Part shown: piece after piece, positions 46,401 through 58,400 of the stretch
Layout of the letters: each line of letters opens with the position of its first letter
Numbering within the stretch: position 1 is the first letter of the stretch
Source of the DNA: Astropecten irregularis
Taxonomy: Eukaryota; Echinodermata; Asteroidea; Paxillosida; Astropectinidae
NCBI GenBank assembly: GCA_963971285.1
Contig: OZ020258.1
Location: forward strand, 6,840,614-6,904,613
Direction of reading: 5' to 3'
DNA length: 64,000 bases
Made by a program: the position numbers and the translations under genes
The notes under the pieces: generated by a model
What the model was told of the DNA's origin: nothing
The model's database searches: none
Seen by the model: only the letters and a program-made list of their open reading frames with translations

Positions 46401-49400
46401 TTAAGAAATACTGTGGCTGTTTTTCACTGTTTTCTCAAAAAGTGGGCACCGTATGGGACTGAAAATTTTCACAGATGACTGTTACTGTATCTGTCTTGAT
46501 ATTTTTGCCCATGAATCTGTATTTCTTTGATAAAAACCGAAGTATGATATTCACGACCTGGTCATTGTCTAGTAAAACCTGCCATGGGCTACTGGTAAAA
46601 CACACCACTTTGTTAGCCAAGCAGACTAGTAAAAAATGTAGCTGAGACACAGAACTTTGAAAACAGTTTGGAAAAGTTTGTTTAAATTTCGAACATTGAA
46701 GGAAGCAGAACCTGATCTTCTATGGAACAGACAATTTCCGACTGGATTCCATCAAATATCATGACCAGTCCGACAACCCTAAAACTTGCTTAATTAAGTT
46801 GTGTTAAATTAAGAACGGGCTAATAGAATTTCCAGGGGGCTAGTTAAAAACTTGATTTTCTATCCCAGTGGGATAGAAAAAAGAAAGAAATTAAAAGGTA
46901 ATGTACTGTCATACTTTGGTAGCATACTGAAACAGAAATCTTCACAGATTTATGTATAACTTACAGGGTATAAAGATGGTGATGGTAGAAATATACCGTT
47001 AAAGTTTTCTGCCTGAAATGGTGTAATTTTATCCGGAAAATAAAGAGTAAAACCAATGACTAAACACAATTTTGATCTTTTAAAGATAAAAAGAAATAAC
47101 GGTGAAAAGATTTTTTAAATACCGTGGGTATTTTTTTTAAATGTTTTCTACAAAAAAATTTCCAACATATGGGAGTGAAATTTGCATGACTGTTACTGTG
47201 ACATATCTTTATTGATATTTTTGCACATGAATCTACATTTCATTGACAAAAACCAAAGTATGATAGGTTTAATCGTGGGCCTGGTAAAATTCATCTTACT
47301 GGTCGAACAAAATTAATATTGAACACAACCCAGCCCGTTGCTTGCAATTAGCATTTTGCCAGAGTTTTTATATGTGGATGTAGGCCTATTCCCATTTATG
47401 ACTGCAGTCGTAAAATGAGAAATTAATTATTTTTATTTAAAGGTAATATCACACTTTGGTTTTTATCAAAGAAATACACATTCATGGGCAAAAATACCAA
47501 TACAGATACAGCAACAGTCATCTGTAAAAATTTCAGTCCCATACGTTTCCCACTTTTTGAGAAAACGGTGAAAAACAGCCACAGTATTTCTAAAGTCTTT
47601 TCTCTTTTATTTTTGATCTTTTAAAAGATCAAAAAGATTTCCGGTCGTTGTTTGACTAATTCCTGGATAAATACACCATTTCAGGTGGAAAATTTTTAAC
47701 GGTACAGAATAAGGAGACTATATGTTTCTATACCACCACCATTTTTATATCCTGTAAGTTATACGTAAATCTGTGAACATTTCTGTTTTGGTTTCTTACC
47801 AAAGTATGATACTACATTTAAAGATAACATGGCTAAATGAACATGCTGTGCAATTCACACACAAATGCTGATGCAAAAGTGTAATGCATTGGCTTGATTT
47901 TTAACAGCCGTCACGATTTCAAATGCCAACACGTCTGGTACACACTGAAGTTCAATTTTACTGGTACATGTACACATAGGCCTACATGGTGATTTCATCA
48001 GGGAACCAAAGTACAACATGTTCTCTTCTGGTAATAATAAATTCATTCATTTGTTCATTTCTTTATTTATTCACCATTTCCAACAGCGCAACAATCGTCG
48101 AATTACAGGAACGGTTGAAATAAAAATAAAAACTTAATGGAAATATCATACTTTGGTAGCATACCGAAACAAAATCTTCACAGATTTACTATAAACTTAT
48201 AAGGTATTAAGATGGTGATGGTAGAAACATACTGTGAAAATATTTCTGCCTGAAATGTTGTATTTATAGAGAAAAGAGTACAACCACTCCACTCCACAAC
48301 TCTCCACGCTAAGCAAAATTTTGAGCATGTGTGCACTTTAAGCAGCTCTATCAAATTGGCCAAGGGCCAAAGAGTAACTCATTCTCCATGGATACAGCAA
48401 GTCACATTCTGTACACTTTTCCTACGTGTAGTCGTGTACATGTATTTGCATGCAAAATTATGTCCCGACTTTCAGCTACAGTACACATAATGTACATTGT
48501 ACAGTGTACATGAATGTTATCCATAAAGCACTTGATGCACATAATGTACACGTGCACAGAATGACAACTAAATTACGACACAATGTACACACACCACAAT
48601 CATAATAATTCTCGCAGGACTGCAAATACCTGTCAATGAACACGACCTCTTGGCAATATCAAATCTGAGAAAGAGTAACCCTAAATTTCCCATCACAGTT
48701 GAAACAAAAAAAATACTGTTCACTTACAGAGTCGGCCACAAAACCAACCAGGACACGAAAGACCCGATGGTTGATCAAAGTGCCAATGCCAACCAGCTGA
48801 ATGATGTAGGAGAATACACACGCACACACACTGTAATCACGTGTACAACCGTTTGTATGACACGCTTTTAAAATGCAACACTGTGCAACCTATAAAGCAC
48901 ACTATGGCATCAAGATCACCTCTGTGAACAAGTCAACAACAACTTGGCGGGAGAACGCAGACACGGCAGACACACGGTGAAGAAAGGAAGACAAGAAGAC
49001 CTCACCAACAGAAAAATATCATACAAAACTCTCCGGAGATACTGGATCAATGACGATCAAATGACTTGATTGCTCCAGACCCGACCGCTACGCTACGTGT
49101 TGTACGTGTTTGTGTGTGAGTGCATCTTCAGTACAGTCACAGTGCACGCTATGGGTTTCAGTGTGTGTGTGCTGGTTTGGGTCGTTACATGTCAGTTGAG
49201 AGGGGGAGGGGGAGAATAAAAGGTTTAGATATTGATGGGACGGAACAAAAAAGCTGCTGGGATGGGATGGGACGCAACAGATAACAATGCTTTTGTTTGG
49301 GGATGAAGGTGGGTAATGAAAGGGATCCATCACTGATAATCAATACAGTCTCCTATAATCCAAATCTTGAATCTTTCTATTAATCAATGGACGAGGCCAA

Positions 49401-52400
49401 AAAACAAAACAAAAATGGACTAGTGGAGGCAAGCCAGGACGCTTGTCCCATGTCAAGTCGGGCTCTATTCCACTCCTCCCCAAAAAGATATAGTTACATG
49501 CAACAATCACCCAATGGGACGTATGCATAAAAAGTAGCAATTGCTTGTGCTAGCCTTTTACTTGAGTCCAAATGCATAAAAATAAGCCAATGTTACATGT
49601 GTACTTGCAAGCTAAAACTTTTGCTAGCAAGCACAAGCAACCTGGCGTGTTCGTTAGGCCGAAAAAAAAATTGTTTTGTTGTTCTCAGGTGGAAAAATTA
49701 AAAAATTTGGGTCGGTCGATCGATTTTTAATTTATTTTTTTCCCCAGACTTTCAAACATTTAAGAATAAATACAGGATGTATGGTCACCAGGGCTTATAA
49801 ATCTATGATCTTGGGTCGTTTTGAGGAGACACGCTTTTTAACTGCTAAATCTTACATTTTCTGTCAAAAATGGTGAGTTTTTATACTTGAGGACTCAGAG
49901 CAAAAAAAAAAGAAAAAGAAAAATCCCGACCCAAAGTTTTGGCATTTTACGGTCGGTCGTTGAGGGCAACACAACAAATTCTTTTTTTTTCGGCCTTTAT
50001 ATATAGGCCTAGTGGCATTCCACTGTAGTTGAGCAACTTGAGCATACCATGATCATAATAACAACAACCTAATTAATATCTAATCATCAAATAGCCACAA
50101 GGGAAACTGACTGAATTTTATAAAGTCATTGAAAAGTGAACAAATAAATATTGACTGGAGCGTGAATTAAACCGGCGACCTCCTGAATACCGACCAGGCG
50201 CTCTACCTACTGAGCATTGAAAAGAGAACAAAGAAAAATTGACTGGAGCGTGATTCGAACCGGCGACCTCCTGAACACCTTACAGGCACTCTACAAACTG
50301 AGCCATCCAGCCCTATGTTGGTGGTGTCCCCAATAGTCAATTATCTTTGTTCGTTTGGCAGTCAGAAGCCATATCCCAGGGATCATTTCATCGATACACG
50401 CAGCAATGCTGCAACCTGGGAACGGTACATGGGGATCACTCAAAGAGGATAATATAGTTTAAATAAAGGGAGCATATAGGATTTGCAAAGCCTCCAAAAA
50501 AATTATTGAGATTAAGAACAGTTTGTAAACAGTGCAAACAGTCACCATGGGAAATCTTGGTTCATCAGATGCTGGGTTTTTTCAAGCAAATCAAGATTCC
50601 AAAGATCGTTCGTCCGAATGATTTTTGGAACATTTGAACATAAAGTAAACTATTCTTCATGTTTTATAAGAAAAAATTGAGTCGAGTTTCGCTATTTTCT
50701 CGTGACTCAGATGTCCGATTGAGCTCAAATTTTCACAGGTTTATTATTTCATGTACATGTTTGATCAGACAAAGTATGAGTGCTGTCCTGTGACCTTTAC
50801 CAATCATGTATTGTACCTTTAATATATGTACAATTTAGAAACTATGCATTTTGCCCACAATAAAAAAACATAGACCACGCAAAAAACACAAAAACAGACA
50901 AAAACCTGTTTGCTTCGTCACCTCCCCCCCCCCCCCCCCAATGAAAATAAATAACTGTCCCCCCTCTCTGCCATCCAATCAGCACGGCAAATTCATCATT
51001 CGCTCCGTCCTGGAAAAAGAAGAAGAGATAATGTAGGTAGGGAGGAGGGAGGGTGGGGAAAGTCTTGAGCTGGACACGAAAGCTGCCAAGATGGATCAAA
51101 TCAAAGTCATTATCAGTAGGGGAAAAAGGAAAAAAAACAAGCAAAGATATATTAAATCAAAAAAAGAACTTTAGACTTTTTTCTTTTCTTTGTTCAAGAT
51201 TGAGTGATGTTGGCATTTGGGAACCTGTCTACTTCGATCAAGATATAAATTTGGCCCGGTCGTCGTCCTGCTTCTGAAACCACTTGCTATTAAGTGGATT
51301 CCAAATCGTTTTTAATTTATTTGATTTTGACTTCAATTTTTTTTTTTATAATTCTCTATACAGTATACAGTATACAATACAACTTCAGACGATCAATCTA
51401 CCGGTACTTTTTACTGGATTTTGAACATTTTCAAATTTTTCAATTTTTTTTTAGCCTTTGAGAAAGATTGGACTGAGATCAAACGTCAGGCCGTCCTGTC
51501 TATAAAATCCAGACAACAAGAACTTGCGCTAAAAATAGCACAGAACCTCAGACAAACATTGCAACGTGGCCATGCAAACGTGTGGTGAGTGGAAGTATTT
51601 GTGTGCGTCACGCGTGGTGCGACGTCATTTGTGCGGAACGGTATTGTAGACCTTCACGATAGTACAGGTTGGAAAATAATGAGATTGGAACTTCGGGCCC
51701 TCCGGACTATTAAACTCCAAACAAAAAGTAAACCAAAATGCAATGTATAGACCTTCATGATAGTACAGGTTGGAAAATAATTTAAAATGTGCGTCAAGCT
51801 TTTACAGAGCGTGTATGTATAAAATGTTTTTGTTTTTTTGTGTTTTTCATTTTTTATACGGTCTGGGGGAATTGTTAACATCTGGCTAGCTAGCAGCAAA
51901 ATAAAATAGACAAAAATCAATAGAACTGAATACCATGATGCCATTACACATTCAGGCTTAGGTAGTCAACAACAAATGTAATACTTTGCCGGCGACAGCT
52001 AAAAATAATCGAATACATGCATAAAATGATAACCAAAAATAACGTACAAAAAAATTGTACAATTTTATACATGTACGTATGTTGATGGCTTAAAATGGAT
52101 TTATCATGTAGAGGGGATTCGCATGGTTTGATGCTGCGTTTTCATAATATTAAATAATTATAATAATAAACCACTCTCATAGCAAAATATCCAGTGGTGT
52201 AACTTAGGGGAGGGCACGTGCCATGGGCGCCGCTTTTTAGAGGGCGCAAAAAAAACGCACAAACAATTTGCCCTGTTGAAGTTACTGGAAATCTAATCCA
52301 ATGACGTTTGAACAAAGAAAGAAAGATTCCAATTTCAAATCGTCTGATTTTGTGTTCATTGGCAACAGTCAGAAGTTCAGTGGAATTAGGGGCGCAATTA

Positions 52401-55400
52401 TAGCGCATGCCCTGGGCGCTGTTTTCCAATAGGCCACTGCTAACAGTTACATCACAATAAAAAATGTCTCTTTGTGCTTTTAAATCTACATTACAGGATT
52501 GGTAACATGCCCAAACAGAAATGTTCACAGATTTACGTATAACTTTCAGGGTATGAAGATGGTATTGGAAGAATCATACCATTAAAATATTTCTACCTGA
52601 AATGGTGTATTTTTTCCAGAAATTAGTCAAACAAAGACCAAAAACAGTTTTGATCTTGGGTAAGATCAAAACCATTCTTTATGTTTTCTAAGAAAATTTG
52701 AGTCAGGTTTTTGCAATTGTTTCGTGACTCAGATCCGATTGTGCTCAAATGTTAACAGGTTTATCATTTCATGTACATGTTGGATCAGACAAAGTATGAG
52801 TACTGCTCAGTGACCTTTACCAATCATGTATTATACCTTTGAAATAAACATGGACAGAGAGTCAAAAACACCAAAATAGATAAACCAAAATTCAATTTAG
52901 GAATCTACATAAATGTTTTCATCAAGAGCTTCTTAGACATTTCGGCAATGACGAACATGTTTCTTTAGTACACTACAGCACAAAGCTTGCAGAGTTCAGG
53001 TTGATCATAAATTCATATATTTATTCATTCTTGTTTGACTAGTTTCATAGTTTCTTACTTGTCATTCTGACTTGGAGAAATAATTCTGTCTGCTTCGATA
53101 ACATGGGGGAAACTGCATTACATTTTTTATCCTGTCGAATAAATCATACATATTACGTGTACTTCCTATCATGTGTATTGCATTGCAAAGCTATTCGGTT
53201 TCCGAAAAAGGAGAACGTGCACAGTTTTAAAAGAAGGTACTGTAGGTTTGCGGTGACACAGGGCTCGAAATATCCACTAGACCATGGACCGAGGACCGAA
53301 ATGATTCCTAAATTGATGATTTTTGACACAATATTGCATACAATTAGGGTTTTTCTATGCACATATGTACATAATGCTACAGGTCTAGTGAAACAAGTTC
53401 AGATCTAGTAAAATGTTTCAATTACTAGACCGGTGCCCTTTTTCACGAAATTCGAGCCCTGTGACACCATGTAATCTCTTCTGTGAGAGTGTGTGGTTCT
53501 GAGAAGAACCGGTGGTATTATCTCAACGTTCCAAACAGTGCGCTCTGTTTGTCCTCAGGAGAGTGACCGTGACTTTTTGTGCACAGTTTTGCTTTGGCCT
53601 GTCGTATTGGTAGAAAAAGAACCCAAAATATGGAAAAAGTCGGCGCTGGGGCATGTTACAAAAAGTGAAAAATAAAATTCAATCATCAAATAACCACAAG
53701 GGAAACTGACTGCATTACAAAGATAATTGACTATTGGGGTCACCACCAATGTGGGGCTGGATGGCTCAATTGGTAGAGCGCCTGTACGGTATTCAGGAGG
53801 TCGCCGGATTCAAATCCCGCTCCAGTCAATTTTTCTTTGTTCACTTTTCAATGAAAAAAAAATATTCAACACACTCATCAAAAAACTTGAAATCAGCTCA
53901 AAAGTCAGAGATTTCACACCCCTGTAAATGTAATCATTGACTACGACATGTAAAGTATAGATCTAGACGCTCATTCAATTCATGTAAGTTGAGCTTGAGT
54001 GTTCGGGATGCTGCGAAATCTAATACGAGTCCAGTCATTGGCTCATTACTGCACTGAGCCCGGATCCAATTAAGCATCCATTCTGTCATAATGGCTGCAA
54101 CATACATAATGTGTCTAGAAAACTGCAACGAGAGAGACAAGAGACCACGGCTGGGAGTCCACAAAGCAGACTAAATTGCTGCCTCATTAAGGGACTTCTA
54201 AACAGCATGTGCAGCACGTACACAGATCGAGACATCTTTATAATCACGAGAGCCTCATCTTGTACTTATCTCCATGGCAACATAATACAGATAATCACAA
54301 AATCCAAAGCCAATACACAAAAAGCCAAGTCTGTCAACGACTTTGAAAGCTCAGCATATAAATAAGGCCATAAAAAAAAAATTGTTGTATTGGCGTAACA
54401 GAGGTTTGGAAAATAGGGTAGGGCGGGCGGATATTTTTTTTTTAATTCAATTTTTCCTGGGGTATTAAATGCTTTTTCCCCTGTATAATCACAGTATTTG
54501 ACGTGTCAAATAAAGACAAGAAATGACATAACAACTTTAACCAGTCTGGTTTCCATCTTTTGCTCCATTTAAGCTTTTAATCTGCATACAAATTTGCGAT
54601 TTTTTAAATTTATTTTTTTTTTCCCCCGATTTTTATTTATTTATTTATTTATTTTTTTTTTTTTGGTTTAAAATGTTTACGGTCGGGGCATATTTTTGGG
54701 TCGGGCGGGTTACGCCAATACAACAATTTTTTTTTTATGGCCTAAGCTAGAATCCATGCTGATTGTCAAATATAGGAATAGGCAACGGGAATGACCATTT
54801 GTTGAAGGGAATTGTTTGTTTAAAAAGCCGTAGGTGTACATGTACCTGTAGAGCCTAGAGGATTGTAATTTCATGAAAAAAAAAATGTACTCCAATTTGT
54901 AGCCCTTACAAAACAAATTACACAACCCCTACTTGTACCGACACAAGTACGCAGCACGTAGGTGTGTACTAATAAATCTACTCTTCTGGGCCAAGTTAAC
55001 AGACAGTGCAATTTGTCGCCCAAGAGATAACTTTCAAGAGATTACAGGGCGATGACAGATCTCCCTCGGATACAAAAGAAGAAGCAGAAGAAGAAGAAAA
55101 AGAAGAAATTAAAGATGTTTACGATATTTCTACAGGAGCCGGAATTAAAACTGGAAAGCTGAGAATGGGGCGTCGTCGTCAAGCTGATTAGGAGGCGACG
55201 AGAAATCGATCACAGAATTGTTGGCCGTTGTGGTTGGTTAGCAGAGGGAAAGAAGTTAAGAAGAGGGGTAAAAAAATGTCAATAAATACTTCAAATATTA
55301 CAAAACAGAACCGTCATTTGAACCATTTCGTGATGAGATATGGTTAACAGGTGCAAGCAGGTCTGCACTGTCAGATGGTTTCAGTTTAATACAAGGATTC

Positions 55401-58400
55401 AAATACTTGCTACAATTAAAGGTACAATACAATCTTTTAAAAGTAGTTTCATAATTTGGTAAGAGACCAAAACAGAAATGTTCACAGATTTACCTATAAC
55501 TTACAGGGTATGAAGATGGTGGTGGTAAAAACATACTGGTAAAGTTTTTCCGCCTGAAATGGTGTATTTATCCAGAAATTAGTCAAACAAAATCTTTTAA
55601 AAGATAAAAAATAACAGAGAAAACACTTAAGAAATACTGTGGCCGTTTTTCGCTGTTTTCTCAAAAGGTGGGCAACGTATCATGGGACTGAAATTTTCAC
55701 AGATTACTTTTACTGTATCTTCCTTGATATTTTTGCCCACGAATCTGTATTTCTTTGACAAAAACCAAAGTAGAATGATACTACCTTTAAAAGATCAAAA
55801 AGATTTTCGGTCATTGTTTTACTAAATTCTGGATACATTAATTACACCGATTAAGGCGGAACAATTTTAACGGCATGTACATGATGTTTCTACCAGCACC
55901 ATCTTCATACCCTGTACATGTAAGTTATACGTAAATCTGTGAACATTTCTGTTTTGGTTTCTTACCAAAGTATGATACTACCTTTAAGAAGAAACCGCAA
56001 CAAATCGCTGCCTCTCAAGACTCAAATCTATAGGTTAACAACCCCAGCAATGTTCTATTTCTATACCCATTGTATAATACTGCCTAGACACTCAACAGGA
56101 GACACACACAACAAAGAAAGGATGACCAACTACAAAATGGACTGCACGTACAGATGTTGATGCCGTTTATACTTAATGCACATTGATAAGAACGACCTAG
56201 AAGAAACAGAGACTTACAAAACCTCAATAAATTCATCACAGATTACAACGCTCAAAAGAAGAAAAAAAAGAACGCCCGGGGATTTGAGTTTTAAAAAAAT
56301 CTCTCTGCGGCCTCAAGGGGCATTTGAATGTCATCTCTTCTTCCTCAATCTCTATTTTTTTAAATTTATTCTTGTGGCTCAAGAAAAAACAAAGGAAGTG
56401 GAATGGAGTTGCGATTGTGCTGCAAAGACGTTGCTTAATGCTTGTCTTTTCCTCGAGGGAGAAAGTGAAAATGCCAAGATTTTAAAACAAGAAAGACGCT
56501 GGGGATTGTGGAGTACTAGGTTCAAGAACTATAAAGGAAATAAAAACAACATTTTTTATAGCTTCTACTGCTCCAAAATGATACTTCTAATTTTCAGCAA
56601 ATGTTCCTGAGTTTTTAAAACCCTCTAGATGGAAGAAATTTCTGCAATATTCAATTTTTCTAACCTGCTTGTTGTCGTGTGACGCCATTTTGTCTGGTCT
56701 GGTTGGTTAGTCTGATAGCCAGACCCAACAGATTAAGAGACCTCAAACGAGAGCGGAAACCAGTATAACAGTATAATCATAACCCTCCGAATATTCCTGT
56801 GAATACAATTTCTTAAGAAATGATGTTGCGCTTGCAAAAAAATAATGCAAAATAATTATATAATAATGCTTGCAATGAAAATAACACAACACTGATGTCG
56901 TGCTGCGGGTAACCCTACAAGCAAGACAAGGGATCCATATTTTTAGTTGCTACGACGAAGCACACAAAACTTGACAATATATCATTATTACTTTTATCCT
57001 CCCTCACATCAAGACAAAAATTATTGAATCTGCTGCAAACCAAGAAAACTTTGTCTTCCTACCCTTACTACTCCCAAAGGTATAAGCAAAGCCTGATTCA
57101 CAGTCCTCTCTTGAGTGGAAACAAAGTACGACCTAATCATCAGGGCTGAATTTATCTCGGACAGCTTGTCAGGAAGCCAACAACAAATCTAGCCGCCCGT
57201 CAATCTTATCCACAAAAAAAAAGGAGTAAGGGGGAAGACTGTTCTAGATTTTCTCAAGCTAATCTGTTTCTGATGTGTATGGTTTCTGGCTTTGTTTATT
57301 TCTCATTACGATGTCGCTCGCTCGGTGTGAGACCTGTTAGTAGGTAGTCTCGGCAGAATATTATATCATGGTTGGAGTGAGAACTTGATCTCGAGTGGAA
57401 CGAACGGGCAAAATCACGGATGATTCTATTTCAAGCAATTTTGTGTTTTGTTCTTGGGCGTTCATTTGTGGGGTGTTTGTTTTTCCGGCGGCAAAGCGGT
57501 TACTGATTAACTGTAGGTATGTCACCTGATGTCCATGTATACACTGTATCAAACAGTGTATAACATGTATAATAATGGTGGCCTTAGCCAAATAGACATA
57601 GACAACAAAAAAAGAGTACAAATCGATCAAAAACTGAAAGAAAGAAAAAAGTCACTTCAATATATTACAAAGAAGGAAGAAAGTCAGCTTACATGAGTTT
57701 AAATACATGCAAAATGAAACTTTTGAAAGGTTAGCTATTAACTACAATGTACTAATCAAAGATTTGTATGCAATGTATGCAATTACAAGGCAATACACTA
57801 GGGCTGTAAGTTTACGAATAATTTTGTAACCGGTTACCCGTCTGTTTTTCGGTTACGGTTACGATTACCCTTATAACAAAGAAAACAAAGAAAAACAAAG
57901 AAATAGTAAGTTTGGGTCTTTCAGGAACTTGGTTGACAACATTATTTTGTCACAACATTTAGCAGTGGGAGACATAGCAAAATGTCTGGCCTTTGCTTTG
58001 CATTTATAAGCCTGCTGGTCCAATTTTCAAAAGATCATTGACTTTTTTCTTTGTGAACTCTAGAAGTGTCTGTTTCAAAAAGAAGAGGCCATTATAAAGA
58101 TACTTTTCGATTAACCTAACTGGGAAAATGTACCCGGGTACCCTTTTGGACGGTCGGTTAACCGGTTAACCGGATACAAACTGCAGCCTTACAATACACA
58201 CAATTCAAGCAAAACAGCTGTTGGAACACTACATGAAACAGCTGTAGAATTTCAGTAATGCAATTATTAGACTGGCAAAAATAAAGTGTTTCTGGCCAAA
58301 ACATGGTGTTTCTGCAAACTGATCCACATACTGGCCAAAAGGCTTTCCCATATCACTTAATTTTTTTTTAAAGAGACACTTAAAATTTCCCAGAATTCCA

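Noticed and set aside
53755..53830. Candidate functional tRNA genes (also at 2190, 34630, 42240, 50240, 60060)
   Set aside because: A and B boxes are present, but acceptor and anticodon stems do not close and the flanks are shared between copies; these are SINE heads.
54366..54742. Possible retroviral or LTR element because of T-rich and A-rich ends
   Set aside because: Ends are inverted, not direct, repeats, with a 3-bp TAA duplication; fits a PIF/Harbinger-like MITE.
56176..56610. 144-codon plus-strand ORF
   Set aside because: Lys-rich and AT-biased, its 3' part overlaps repeat-related sequence, and no domain is recognisable.
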